64,000 bases of DNA, taken from assembly GCA_964036665.1 (NCBI GenBank), contig OZ038527.1:12865835-12929834 (forward strand), written 5' to 3'. The position numbers and the translations under genes are program-made. Below are positions 1 through 13,841 of the stretch, one piece after another; position 1 is the first letter of the stretch, and the number at the start of each line of letters is the position of its first letter. This DNA is from Gordius sp. MW1. Lineage: Eukaryota > Nematomorpha > Gordioida > Gordea > Gordiidae. The notes under the pieces are model-generated. The model made no database searches and was not told the DNA's origin. It saw only the letters and a program-made list of their open reading frames with translations.

Positions 1-2700
1 CGCATAGAGCAGTTTTCAAAAATTAAGCCCTCACGTTGCGATACAACAAACTAATCGCAACAATAAAACGTTGTCTTTTGTCAAAATGATAGTTCTCGCA
101 GCTTAAAACCTCTTTTCGGAAGTCAATCGAGGATAATAGGATTCTCAAATTGGCTTACTTTTATATATTTTTTCAAGCTCTTTCACATAGAATCGAAAAA
201 AATAAATATTTTTACCTCAAAATTTTTCACATTTTTTTATTCATCCGATGAAAGTTGTCGTTTTCAGACGTTGTTTCCATGATAAAAAGTAACAATTTAT
301 CAGAATCAGAAAACTATTACTTTGAAATCATCATCGCATAGAGCAGTTTTCAAAAATTAAGCACTCACGTTGCGATACAACAAACTAATCGCAACAATAA
401 AACGTTGTCCTTTGTCAAAATGATGGCTCTCGCAGCTTAAAACCTCTTTTCGGAAGTCAATCGAGGATAATAGGATTCTCAAATTGGCCTACTTTTATAT
501 ATTTTTTCAAGCTCTTTCACATAGAATCGAAAAAAATAAATATTACTACCTCAAAATATTTCACATTTTTTTATTCAACCGTATTCATGCGATGAAAGTT
601 GTCGTTTTCAGACGTTGTTTCCATGATAAAAAGTAACAATTTATCAGAATCAGAAAACTATTACTTTGAAATCATCATCGCATAGAGCAGTTTTCAAAAA
701 TTAAGCCCTCACGTTGCGATACAACAAACTAATCGCAACAATAAAACGTTGTCTTTTGTCAAAATGATAGTTATCGCAACTTAAAACCTCTTTTCGGAAG
801 TCAATCGAGGATAATAGGATTCTCAAATTGGCTTACTTTTATATATTTTTTCAAGCTCTTTCACATAGAATTGAAAAAAATAAATATTTTTACCTCAAAA
901 TTTTTCACATTTTTTTATTCATCCGATGAAAGTTGTCGTTTTCAGACGTTGTTTCCATGATAAAAAGTAACAATTTATCAGAATCAGAAAACTATTACTT
1001 TGAAATCATCATCGCATAGAGCAGTTTTCAAAAATTAAGCCCTCACGTTGCGATACAACAAACTAATCGCAACAATAAAACGTTGTCTTTTGTCAAAATG
1101 ATAGTTCTCGCAGCTTAAAACCTCTTTTCGGAAGTCAATCGAGGATAATAGGATTCTCAAATTGGCTTACTTTTATATATTTTTTCAAGCTCTTTCACAT
1201 AGAATCAAAAAAAATAAATATTTTTACCTCAAAATTTTTCACATTTTTTTATTCATCCGATGAAAGTTGTCGTTTTCAGACGTTGTTTCCATGATAAAAA
1301 GTAACAATTTATCAGAATCAGAAAACTATTACTTTGAAATCATCATCGCATAGAGCAGTTTTCAAAAATTAAGCACTCGCGTTGCGATACAACAAACTAA
1401 TCGCAACAATAAAACGTTGTCCTTTGTCAAAATGATGGCTCTCGCAGCTTAAAACCTCTTTTCGGAAGTCAATCGAGAATAATAGGATTCTCAAATTGGC
1501 CTACTTTTATATATTTTTTCAAGCTCTTTCACATAGAATCGAAAAAAATAAATATTACTACCTCAAAATATTTCACATTTTTTTATTCAACCGTATTCAT
1601 GCGATGAAAGTTGTCGTTTTCAGACGTTGTTTCCATGATAAAAAGTAACAATTTATCAGAATCAGAAAACTATTACTTTGAAATCATCATCGCATAGAGC
1701 AGTTTTCAAAAATTAAGCCCTCACGTTGCGATACAACAAACTAATCGCAACAATAAAACGTTTTCTTTTGTCAAAATGATAGTTCGCGCAGCTTAAAACC
1801 TCTTTTCAGAAGTCAATCGAGGATAATAGGATTCTCAAATTGGCTTACTTTTATATATTTTTTCAAGCTCTTTCACATAGAATCGAAAAAAATAAATATT
1901 TTTACCTCAAATTTTTCACATTTTTTTATTCATCCGATGAAAGTTGTCGTTTTCAGACGTTGTTTCCATGATAAAAAGTAAAAATTTATCAGAATCAGAA
2001 AACTATTATTTTGAAATCATGATCGCATAGAGCACTTTTCAAAAATTAAGCACTCACGTTGCGATACAACAAACTAATCGCAACAATAAAACGTTGTATT
2101 TTGTCAAAATGATAGTTCTCGCAGCTTAAAACCTCTTTTCGGAAGTCAATCGAGGATAATAGGATTCTCAAATTGGCTTACTTTTATATATTTTTTTAAG
2201 CTCTTTCACATAGAATCGAAAAAAATAAATATTTTTACCTCAAAATTTTTCACATTTTTTTATTCATCCGATGAAAGTTGTCGTTTTCAGACGTGGTTTC
2301 CATGATAAAAAGTAACAATTTATCAGAATAAGAAAACTATTAATTTGAAATTATGATCGCATAGAGCAGTTTTCAAAAATTAAGCACTCACGTTGCGATA
2401 CAACAAACTAATCGCAACAATAAAACGTTGTCTTTTGTCAAAATGATGGCTCTCGCAGCTTAAAACCTCTTTTCGGAAGTCTATCGAGGATAATAGGATT
2501 CTCAAATTGGCTTACTTTTATATATTTTTTCAAGCTCTTTCACATAGAATCGAAAAAAATAAATATTACTACCTCAAAATATTTCACCTTTTTTTATTAA
2601 CCGTATTCATGCGATGAAAGTTGTCGTTTTCAGACGTTGTTTCCATGATAAAAAGTAACAATTTATCAGAATCAGAAAACTATTACTTTGAAATCACCAT
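1..2700. repeat. Family A 8-monomer higher-order repeat, copy 1
   Basis: Eight monomers (334, 344, 334, 334, 344, 333, 334, 343 bp). Diagnostic variants recur exactly 2700 bp later: GTTATCGCAAC in unit 3, ACTCGCGTTGCG in unit 5, ACGTTTTCTTTTG and GTTCGCGC in unit 6, AGCACTTTTC in unit 7, and GAATAAGAAAAC with GACGTGG at the unit 7/8 border. The copy ends at a CACCATCGCAT variant that is also present at the end of copy 2. Confidence 0.93.
35..61. repeat. Perfect 8-bp inverted repeat in the family A monomer
   Basis: GTTGCGAT (35-42) and ATCGCAAC (54-61) are exact reverse complements separated by 11 bases. The pair recurs in nearly every A monomer about 34 bp after the CGCATAGAGC box. It could form a small cruciform or bind a dimeric protein. 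No function is shown. Confidence 0.8.
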
Positions 2701-5402
2701 CGCATAGAGCAGTTTTCAAAAATTAAGCCCTCACGTTGCGATACAACAAACTAATCGCAACAATAAAACGTTGTCTTTTGTCAAAATGATAGTTCTCGCA
2801 ACTTAAAACCTCTTTTCGGAAGTCAATCGAGGATAATAGGATTCTCAAATTGGCTTACTTTTATATATTTTTTCAAGCTCTTTCACATAGAATCGAAAAA
2901 AATAAATATTTTTACCTCAAAATTTTTCACATTTTTTTATTCATCCGATGAAAGTTGTCGTTTTCAGACGTTGTTTCCATGATAAAAAGTAACAATTTAT
3001 CAGAATCAGAAAACTATTACTTTGAAATCATCATCGCATAGAGCAGTTTTCAAAAATTAAGCCCTCACGTTGCGATACAACAAACTAATCGCAACAATAA
3101 AACGTTGTCCTTTGTCAAAATGATGGCTCTCGCAGCTTAAAACCTCTTTTCGGAAGTCAATCGAGGATAATAGGATTCTCAAATTGGCCTACTTTTATAT
3201 ATTTTTTCAAGCTCTTTCACATAGAATCGAAAAAAATAAATATTACTACCTCAAAATATTTCACATTTTTTTATTCAACCGTATTCATACGATGAAAGTT
3301 GTCGTTTTCAGACGTTGTTTCCATGATAAAAAGTAACAATTTATCAGAATCAGAAAACTATTACTTTGAAATCATCATCGCATAGAGCAGTTTTCAAAAA
3401 TTAAGCCCTCACGTTGCGATACAACAAACTAATCGCAACAATAAAACGTTGTCTTTTGTCAAAATGATAGTTATCGCAACTTAAAACCTCTTTTCGGAAG
3501 TCAATCGAGGATAATAGGATTCTCAAATTGGCTTACTTTTATATATTTTTTCAAGCTCTTTCACATAGAATTCAAAAAAATAAATATTTTTACCTCAAAA
3601 TTTTTCACATTTTTTTATTCATCCGATGAAAGTTGTCGTTTTCAGACGTTGTTTCCATGATAAAAAGTAACAATTTATCAGAATCAGAAAACTATTACTT
3701 TGAAATCATCATCGCATAGAGCAGTTTTCAAAAATTAAGCCCTCACGTTGCGATACAACAAACTAATCGCAACAATAAAACGTTGTCTTTTGTCAAAATG
3801 ATAGTTCTCGCAGCTTAAAACCTCTTTTCGGAAGTCAATCGAGGATAATAGGATTCTCAAATTGGCTTACTTTTATATATTTTTTCAAGCTCTTTCACAT
3901 AGAATCAAAAAAAATAAATATTTTTACCTCAAAATTTTTCACATTTTTTTATTCATCCGATGAAAGTTGTCGTTTTCAGACGTTGTTTCCATGATAAAAA
4001 GTAACAATTTATCAGAATCAGAAAACTATTACTTTGAAATCATCATCGCATAGAGCAGTTTTCAAAAATTAAGCACTCGCGTTGCGATACAACAAACTAA
4101 TCGCAACAATAAAACGTTGTCCTTTGTCAAAATGATGGCTCTCGCAGCTTAAAACCTCTTTTCGGAAGTCAATCGAGAATAATAGGATTCTCAAATTGGC
4201 CTACTTTTATATATTTTTTCAAGCTCTTTCACATAGAATCGAAAAAAATAAATATTACTACCTCAAAATATTTCACATTTTTTTATTCAACCGTATTCAT
4301 GCGATGAAAGTTGTCGTTTTCAGACGTTGTTTCCATGATAAAAAGTAACAATTTATCAGAATCAGAAAACTATTACTTTGAAATCATCATCGCATAGAGC
4401 AGTTTTCAAAAATTAAGCCCTCACGTTGCGATACAACAAACTAATCGCAACAATAAAACGTTTTCTTTTGTCAAAATGATAGTTCGCGCAGCTTAAAACC
4501 TCTTTTCAGAAGTCAATCGAGGATAATAGGATTCTCAAATTGGCTTACTTTTATATATTTTTTCAAGCTCTTTCACATAGAATCGAAAAAAATAAATATT
4601 TTTACCTCAAAATTTTTCACATTTTTTTATTCATCCGATGAAAGTTGTCGTTTTCAGACGTTGTTTCCATGATAAAAAGTAAAAATTTATCAGAATCAGA
4701 AAACTATTACTTTGAAATCATGATCGCATAGAGCACTTTTCAAAAATTAAGCACTCACGTTGCGATACAACAAACTAATCGCAACAATAAAACGTTGTAT
4801 TTTGTCAAAATGATAGTTCTCGCAGCTTAAAACCTCTTTTCGGAAGTCAATCGAGGATAATAGGATTCTCAAATTGGCTTACTTTTATATATTTTTTTAA
4901 GCTCTTTCACATAGAATCGAAAAAAATAAATATTTTTACCTCAAAATTTTTCACATTTTTTTATTCATCCGATGAAAGTTGTCGTTTTCAGACGTGGTTT
5001 CCATGATAAAAAGTAACAATTTATCAGAATAAGAAAACTATTAATTTGAAATTATGATCGCATAGAGCAGTTTTCAAAAATTAAGCACTCACGTTGCGAT
5101 ACAACAAACTAATCGCAACAATAAAACGTTGTCTTTTGTCAAAATGATGGCTCTCGCAGCTTAAAACCTCTTTTCGGAAGTCTATCGAGGATAATAGGAT
5201 TCTCAAATTGGCTTACTTTTATATATTTTTTCAAGCTCTTTCACATAGAATCGAAAAAAATAAATATTACTACCTCAAAATATTTCACATTTTTTTATTC
5301 AACCGTATTCATGCGATGAAAGTTGTCGTTTTCAGACGTTGTTTCCATGATAAAAAGTAACAATTTATCAGAATCAGAAAACTATTACTTTGAAATCACC
5401 AT
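2701..5402. repeat. Family A 8-monomer higher-order repeat, copy 2
   Basis: Same eight units in the same order as 1-2700, differing by scattered substitutions and a net 2 bp. The diagnostic variants of units 3, 5, 6, 7 and 8 are all present at the expected +2700 offset. The near identity points to a very recent tandem duplication, although an assembly duplication cannot be excluded from one sequence. Confidence 0.93.
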
Positions 5403-7090
5403 CGCATAGAGCAGTTTTCAAAAATTAAGCCCTCACGTTGCGATACAACAAACTAATCGCAACAATAAAACGTTGTCTTTTGTCAAAATGATAGTTCTCG
5501 CAACTTAAAACCTCTTTTCGGAAGTCAATCGAGGATAATAGGATTCTCAAATTGGCTTACTTTTATATATTTTTTCAAGCTCTTTCACATAGAATCGAAA
5601 AAAATAAATATTTTTACCTCAAAATTTTTCACATTTTTTTATTCATCCGATGAAAGTTGTCGTTTTCAGACGTTGTTTCCATGATAAAAAGTAACAATTT
5701 ATCAGAATCAGAAAACTATTACTTTGAAATCATCATCGCATAGAGCAGTTTTCAAAAATTAAGCCCTCACTTTGCGATACAACAAACTAATCGCAACAAT
5801 AAAACGTTGTCCTTTGTCAAAATGATGGCTCTCGCAGCTTAAAACCTCTTTTCGGAAGTCAATCGAGGATAATAGGATTCTCAAATTGGCCTACTTTTAT
5901 ATATTTTTTCAAGCTCTTTCACATAGAATCGAAAAAAATAAATATTACTACCTCAAAATATTTCACATTTTTTTATTCTACCGTATTCATGCGATGAAAG
6001 TTGTCGTTTTCAGACGTTGTTTCCATGATAAAAAGTAACAATTTATCAGAATCAGAAAACTATTACTTTGAAAACATCATCGCATAGAGCAGTTTTCAAA
6101 AATTAAGCCCTCACGTTGCGATACAACAAACTAATCGCAACAATAAAACGTTTTCTTTTGTCAAAATGATAGTTCGCGCAGCTTAAAACCTCTTTTCGGA
6201 AGTCAATCGAGGATAATAGGATTCTCAAATTGGCTTACTTTTATATATTTTTTCAAGCTCTTTCACATAGAATCGAAAAAAATAAATATTTTTACCTCAA
6301 AATTTTTCACATTTTTTTATTCATCCGATGAAAGTTGTCGTTTTCAGACGTTGTTTCCATGATAAAAAGTAAAAATTTATCAGAATCAGAAAACTATTAC
6401 TTTGAAATCATGATCGCATAGAGCACTTTTCAAAAATTAAGCACTCACGTTGCGATACAACAAACTAATCGCAACAATAAAACGTTGTATTTTGTCAAAA
6501 TGATAGTTCTCGCAGCTTAAAACCTCTTTTCGGAAGTCTCGAGGATAATAGGATTCTCAAATTGGCTTACTTTTATATATTTTTTTAAGCTCTTTCACAT
6601 AGAATCGAAAAAAATAAATATTTTTACCTCAAAATTTTTCACATTTTTTTATTCATCCGATGAAAGTTGTCGTTTTCAGACGTGGTTTCCATGATAAAAA
6701 GTAACAATTTATCAGAATAAGAAAACTATTAATTTGAAATTATGATCGCATAGAGCAGTTTTCAAAAATTAAGCACTCACGTTGCGATACAACAAACTAA
6801 TCGCAACAATAAAACGTTGTCTTTTGTCAAAATGATGGCTCTCGCAGCTTAAAACCTCTTTTCGGAAGTCTATCGAGGATAATAGGATTCTCAAATTGGC
6901 TTACTTTTATATATTTTTTCAAGCTCTTTCACATAGAATCGAAAAAAATAAATATTACTACCTCAAAATATTTCACATTTTTTTATTCAACCGTATTCAT
7001 GCGATGAAAGTTGTCGTTTTCAGACGTTGTTTCCATGATAAAAAGTAACAATTTATCAGAATCAGAAAACTATTACTTTGAAATCATCAT
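5403..7090. repeat. Family A higher-order repeat, 5-monomer deletion version
   Basis: Units start at 5403, 5737, 6081, 6415 and 6747. Their variants match units 1, 2, 6, 7 and 8 of the 8-mer: the unit at 6081 has ACGTTTTCTTTTG and GTTCGCGC, and the unit at 6415 has AGCACTTTTC. Units 3-5 are missing in register, as expected from unequal crossing-over between homologous monomers. A 2-bp loss occurs near 6538. Confidence 0.85.
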
Positions 7091-9449
7091 CGCATAGAGC
7101 AGTTTTCAAAAATTAAGCCCTCACGTTGCGATACAACAAACTAATCGCAACAATAAAACGTTGTCTTTTGTCAAAATGATAGTTCTCGCAACTTAAAACC
7201 TCTTTTCGGAAGTCAATCGAGGATAATAGGATTCTCAAATTGGCTTACTTTTATATATTTTTTCAAGCTCTTTCACATAGAATCGAAAAAAATAAATATT
7301 TTTACCTCAAAATTTTTCACATTTTTTTATTCATCCGATGAAAGTTGTCGTTTTCAGACGTTGTTTCCATGATAAAAAGTAACAATTTATCAGAATCAGA
7401 AAACTATTACTTTGAAATCATCATCGCATAGAGCAGTTTTCAAAAATTAAGCCCTCACGTTGCGATACAACAAACTAATCGCAACAATAAAACGTTGTCT
7501 TTTGTCAAAATGATAGTTCTCGCAGCTTAAAACCTCTTTTCGGAAGTCAATCGAGGATAATAGGATTCTCAAATTGGCTTACTTTTATATATTTTTTTAA
7601 GCTCTTTCACATAGAATCGAAAAAAATAAATATTTTTACCTCAAAATTTTTCACATTTTTTTATTCATCCGATGAAAGTTGTCGTTTTCAGACGTTGTTT
7701 CCATGATAAAAAGTAACAATTTATCAGAATCAGAAAACTATTACTTTGAAATCATCATCGCATAGAGCAGTTTTCAAAAATTAAGCCCTCACGTTGCGAT
7801 ACAACAAACTAATCGCAACAATAAAACGTTGTCTTTTGTCAAAATGATAGTTCTCGCAGCTTAAAACCTCTTTTCGGAAGTCAATCGAGGATAATAGGAT
7901 TCTCAAATTGGCTTACTTTTATATATTTTTTTAAGCTCTTTCACATAGAATCGAAAAAAATAAATATTTTTACCTCAAAATTTTTCACATTTTTTTATTC
8001 ATCCGATGAAAGTTGTCGTTTTCAGACGTGGTTTCCATGATAAAAAGTAACAATTTATCAGAATAAGAAAACTATTAATTTGAAATTATGATCGCATAGA
8101 GCAGTTTTCAAAAATTAAGCACTCACGTTGCGATACAACAAACTAATCGCAACAATAAAACGTTGTCTTTTGTCAAAATGATGGCTCTCGCAGCTTAAAA
8201 CCTCTTTTCGGAAGTCTATCGAGGATAATAGGATTCTCAAATTGGCTTACTTTTATATATTTTTTCAAGCTCTTTCACATAGAATCGAAAAAAATAAATA
8301 TTACTACCTCAAAATATTTCACATTTTTTTATTCAACCGTATTCATGCGATGAAAGTTGTCGTTTTCAGACGTTGTTTCCATGATAAAAAGTAACAATTT
8401 ATCAGAATCAGAAAACTATTACTTTGAAATCATCATCGCATAGAGCAGTTTTCAAAAATTAAGCCCTCACGTTGCGATACAACAAACTAATCGCAACAAT
8501 AAAACGTTGTCTTTTGTCAAAATGATAGTTCTCGCAACTTAAAACCTCTTTTCGGAAGTCAATCGAGGATAATAGGATTCTCAAATTGGCTTACTTTTAT
8601 ATATTTTTTCAAGCTCTTTCACATAGAATCGAAAAAAATAAATATTTTTACCTCAAATTTTTTCACATTTTTTTATTCATCCGATGAAAGTTGTCGTTTT
8701 CAGACGTTGTTTCCATGATAAAAAGTAACAATTTATCAGAATCAGAAAACTATTACTTTGAAATCATCATCGCATAGAGCAGTTTTCAAAAATTAAGCCC
8801 TCACGTTGCGATACAACAAACTAATCGCAACAATAAAACGTTGTCTTTTGTCAAAATGATAGTTCTCGCAGCTTAAAACCTCTTTTCGGAAGTCAATCGA
8901 GGATAATAGGATTCTCAAATTGGCTTACTTTTATATATTTTTTTAAGCTCTTTCACATAGAATCGAAAAAAATAAATATTTTTACCTCAAAATTTTTCAC
9001 ATCTTTTTATTCATCCGATAAAAGTTGTCGTTTTCAGACGTGGTTTCCATGATAAAAAGTAACAATTTATCAGAATAAGAAAACTATTAATTTGAAATTA
9101 TGATCGCATAGAGCAGTTTTCAAAAATTAAGCACTCACGTTGCGATACAACAAACTAATCGCAACAATAAAACGTTGTCTTTTGTCAAAATGATGGCTCT
9201 CGCAGCTTAAAACCTCTTTTCGGAAGTCAATCGAGGATAATAGGATTCTCAAATTGGCTTACTTTTATATATTTTTTCAAGCTCTTTCACATAGAATCGA
9301 AAAAAATAAATATTACTACCTCAAAATATTTCACATTTTTTTCTTTCAACCGTATTCATCCGATGAAAGTTGTCGTTTTCAGACGTTGTTTCCATGATAA
9401 AAAGTAACAATTTATCAGAATCAGAAAACTATTACTTTGAAATCATCAT
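7091..9449. repeat. Family A higher-order repeat, 4- and 3-monomer versions
   Basis: 7091-8436 has four units (starts 7091, 7425, 7759, 8093) and 8437-9449 has three (8437, 8771, 9105). Each set opens with a unit-1-like monomer (GTTCTCGCAACTT) and closes with a unit-7-like (GACGTGG, GAATAAGAAAAC) and a unit-8-like monomer (long class). The repeat has been shortened stepwise relative to 1-5402. Confidence 0.8.
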
Positions 9450-12400
9450 CGCATAGAGCAGTTTTCAAAAATTAAGCCCTCACGTTGCGATACAACAAAC
9501 TAATCGCAACAATAAAACGTTGTCTTTTGTCAAAATGATAGTTCGCGCAGCTTAAAACCTCTTTTCGGAAGTCAATCGAAGATAATAGGAATCTCAAATT
9601 GGCTTACTTTTATATATTTTTTTAAGCTCTTTCACATAGAATTGAAAAAAATAAATATTTTTACCTCAAAATTTTTCACATTTTTTTATTCATCCGATGA
9701 AAGTTGTCGTTTTCAGACGTTGTTTCCATGATAAAAAGTAACAATTTATCAGAATCAGAAAACTATTACTTTGAAATCATCATCGCATAGAGCAGTTTTC
9801 AAAAATTAAGCACTCACGTTGCGATACAACAAACTACAATAAAACGTTGTCCTTTGTCAAAATGATGGCTCTCGCAGCTTAAAACCTCTTTTCGGAAGTC
9901 AATCGAGTATAATAGGATTCTCAAATTGGCTTACTTTTATATATTTTTTTAAGCTCTTTTCACATAGAATCGAAAAAAATAAATATTACTACCTCAAAAT
10001 ATTTCACATTTTTTTATTCAACCGTATTCATGAGATGAAAGTTGTCATTTTCAGACTTTGTTTATATGATAAAAAGTAACAATTTATCAGAATCAGAAAA
10101 CTATTACTTTGAAATCATCATCGCATAGAGCAGTTTTTAAAAATTAAGCCCTCACGTTGCGATACAACAAACTAATCGCAACAATAAAACGTTGTCTTTT
10201 GTCAAAATGATAGTTCTCGCAGCTTAAAACCTCTTTTCGGAAGTCAATCGAGGATAATAGGATTCTCAAATTGGCTTACTTTTATATATTTTTTCAAGCT
10301 CTTTCACATAGAATCGAAAAAAATAAATATTTTTACCTCAAAATTTTTCACATTTTTTTATTCATCCGATGAAAGTTGTCGTTTTCAGACGTTGTTTCCA
10401 TGATAAAAAGTAACAATTTATCAGAATCAGAAAACTATTACTTTGAAATCATCATCGCATAGAGCAGTTTTCAAAAATTAAGCCCTCACGTTGCGATACA
10501 ACAAACTAATCGCAACAATAAAACGTTGTCCTTTGTCAAAATGATGGCTCTCGCAGCTTAAAACCTCTTTTCGGAAGTCAATCGAGGATAATAGGATTCT
10601 CAAATTGGCTTACTTTTATATATTTTTTCAAGATCTTTCACATAGAATCGAAAAAAATAAATATTACTACCTCAAAATATTTCACATTTTTTTATTCAAC
10701 CGTATTCATGCGATGAAAGATGTCGTTTTCAGACGTTGTTTCCATGATAAAAAGTAACAATTTATCAGAATCAGAAAACTATTACTTTGAAATCATCATC
10801 GCATAGAGCAGTTTTCAAAAATTAAGCCCTCACGTTGCGATACAACAAACTAATCGCAACAATAAAACGTTTTCTTTTGTCAAAATGATAGTTCGCGCAG
10901 CTTAAAACCTCTTTTCGGAAGTCAATCGAGGATAATAGGATTCTCAAATTGGCTTACTTTTATATATTTTTTCAAGCTCTTTCACATAGAATCGAAAAAA
11001 ATAAATATTTTTACCTCAAAATTTTTCACATTTTTTATTCATCCGATGAAAGTTGTCGTTTTCAGACGTTGTTTCCATGATAAAAAGTAACAATTTATCA
11101 GAATCAGAAAACTATTACTTTGAAATCATCATCGCATAGAGCAGTTTTCAAAAATTAAGCACTCACGTTGCGATACAACAAACTAATCGCAACAATAAAA
11201 CGTTGTCCTTTGTCAAAATGATGGCTCTCGCAGCGTAAAACCTCTTTTCGGAAGTCAATCGAGTATAATAGGATTCTCAAATTGGCTTACTTTTATATAT
11301 TTTTTCAAGCTCTTTTCACATAGAATCGAAAAAAATAAATATTACTACCTCAAAATATTTCACATTTTTTTATTCAACCGTATTCATGCGATGAAAGTTG
11401 TCGTTTTCAGACGTTGTTTCCATGATAAAAAGTAACAATTTATCAGAATCAGAAAACTATTACTTTGAAATCATGATCGCATAGAGCAGTTTTTAAAAAT
11501 TAAGCCCTCACGTTGCGATACAACAAACTAATCGCAACAATAAAACGTTGTCTTTTGTCAAAATGATAGTTCTCGCAGCTTAAAACATCTTTTCGGAAGT
11601 CAATCGAGGATAATAGGATTCTCAAATTGGCTTACTTTTATATATTTTTTTAAGCTCTTTCACATAGAATCGAAAAAAATAAATATTTTTACCTCAAAAT
11701 TTTTCACATTTTTTTATTCATCCGGTGAAAGTTGTCGTTTTCAGACGTTGTTTCCATGATTAAAAGTAACAATTTAACAGAATCAGAAAACTATTACTTT
11801 GAAATCATCATCGCATAGAGCAGTTTTCAAAAATTAAGCACTCACGTTGCGATACAACAAACTAATCGCAACAATAAAACGTTGTCCTTTGTCAAAATGA
11901 TGGCTCTCGCAGCTTAAAACCTCTTTTCGGAAGTCAATCGAGGATAATAGGATTCTCAAATTGGCTTACTTTTATATATTTTTTCAAGCTCTTTCACATA
12001 GAATCGAAAAAAATAAATATTACTACCTCAGAATATTTCACATTTTTTTATTCAACCGTATTCATGCGATGAAAGTTGTCGTTTTCAGACGTTGTTTCCA
12101 TGATAAAAAGTAACAATTTATCAGAATCAGAAAACTTTGAAATCATCATCGCATAGAGCAGTTTTCAAAAATTAAGCCCTCACGTTGCGATACAACAAAC
12201 TAATCGGAACAACAAAACGTTTTCTTTTGTCAAAATGATAGTTCGCGCAGCTTAAAACCTCTTTTCGGAAGTCAATCGAGGATAATAGGATTCTCAAATT
12301 GGCTTACTTTTATATATTTTTTTAAGCTCTTTCACATAGAATCGAAAAAAATAAATATTTTTACCTCAAAATTTTTCACATTTTTTTATTCATCCGGTGA

Positions 12401-13741
12401 AAGTTGTCGTTTTCAGACGTTGTTTCCATGATAAAAAGTAACAATTTATCAGAATCAGAAAACTATTACTTTGAAATCATCATCGCATAGAGCAGTTTTT
12501 AAAAATTAAGCCCTCACGTTGCGATACAACAAACTAATCGCAACAATAAAACGTTGTCTTTTGTCAAAATGATAGTTCGCGCAGCTTAAAACCTCTTTTC
12601 GGAAGTCAATCGAGGATAATAGGAATCTCAAATTGGCTTACTTTTATATATTTTTTTAAGCTCTTTCACATAGAATTGAAAAAAATAAATATTTTTACCT
12701 CAAAATTTTTCACATTTTTTTATTCATCCGATGAAAGTTGTCGTTTTCAGACGTTGTTTCCATGATAAAAAGTAACAATTTATCAGAATCAGAAAACTAT
12801 TACTTTGAAATCATCATCGCATAGAGCAGTTTTCAAAAATTAAGCACTCACGTTGCGATACAACAAACTAATCGCAACAATAAAACGTTGTCCTTTGTCA
12901 AAATGATGGCTCTCGCAGCTTAAAACCTCTTTTCGGAAGTCAATCGAGTATAATAGGATTCTCAAATTGGCTTACTTTTATATATTTTTTCAAGCTCTTT
13001 TCACATAGAATCGAAAAAAATAAATATTACTACCTCAAAATATTTCACATTTTTTTATTCAACCGTATTCATGCGATGAAAGTTGTCGTTTTCAGACGTT
13101 GTTTCCATGATAAAAAGTAACAATTTATCAGAATCAGAAAACTATTACTTTGAAATCATCATCGCATAGAGCAGTTTTTAAAAATTAAGCCCTCACGTTG
13201 CGAGACAACAAACTAATCGCAACAATAAAACGTTGTCCTTTGTCAAAATGATGGCTCTCGCAGCTTAAAACCTCTTTTCGGAAGTCAATCGAGGATAATA
13301 GGATTCTCAAATTGGCTTACTTTTATATATTTTTTCAAGATCTTTCACATAGAATCGAAAAAAATAAATATTACTACCTCAAAATATTTCACATTTTTTA
13401 TTCAACCGTATTCATGCGATGAAAGTTGTCGTTTTCAGACGTTGTTTCCATGATAAAAAGTAACAATTTATCAGAATCAGAAAACTATTACTTTGAAATC
13501 ATCATCGCATAGAGCAGTTTTCAAAAATTAAGCCCTCACGTTGCGATACAACAAACTAATCGCAACAATAAAACGTTGTCTTTTGTCAAAATGATAGTTC
13601 TCGCAGCTTAAAACCTCTTTTCGGAAGTCAATCGAGGATAATAGGATTCTCAAATTGGCTTACTTTTATATATTTTTTCAAGCTCTTTCACATAGAATCG
13701 AAAAAAATAAATATTTTTACCTCAAAATTTTTCACATTTTT
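9450..13741. repeat. Family A, looser two-type section
   Basis: Monomer starts at 9450, 9784, 10122, 10456, 10800, 11133, 11478, 11812, 12150, 12484, 12818, 13163 and 13506 (last truncated). Short- and long-class units largely alternate, but more private changes are present: a 6-7 bp loss near 9835, a 6-bp loss near 12136, CCGGTG in place of CCGATG at 11722 and 12394, and TTTTTAAAAATTAAG in place of TTTTCAAAAATTAAG at several starts. Units 9450/9784 resemble 12484/12818 (shared AGGAATCTC and CGAGTATAATAGG), a further local duplication. Confidence 0.85.
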
Positions 13742-13775
13742 AATTGCTATTCAATTTATGGGCTCGTTTTTTGTT

Positions 13776-13801
13776 GTCCGTCCGTCCGTTGTCCGTCCGT
13801 T
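13776..13801. repeat. GTCC microsatellite
   Basis: Tandem GTCC units with one GTT interruption, 35 bp from the left edge of the insertion. Unlike anything in the surrounding satellite. Confidence 0.85.
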
Positions 13802-13841
13802 ACCCTCCTATCTATTTGCATTGGGTATATTAAGTTATCGA

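Larger units (their letters stand above)
1..13741. repeat. Satellite family A, left array (334/344-bp monomers)
   Basis: Head-to-tail monomers counted from the recurring CGCATAGAGC box at 1, 335, 679, 1013, 1347, 1691, 2024, 2358, 2701 and onward to 13506. There are about 40 units plus a last unit cut by the insertion at 13742. Two length classes differ by 10 bp near their middle: the short class reads ATTCATCCGATG where the long class reads ATTCAACCGTATTCATGCG. Long-class units also tend to carry ATGGCTCTCGC and TATTACTACC, and short-class units ATAGTTCTCGC and TATTTTTACC. No open reading frame persists across units. I see nothing but satellite here. Confidence 0.97.

Noticed and set aside
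1..13741. CRISPR-like regular array
   Set aside because: The period is about 340 bp with no short repeat/unique spacer pattern, and the whole monomer is repeated. This is eukaryotic satellite DNA.
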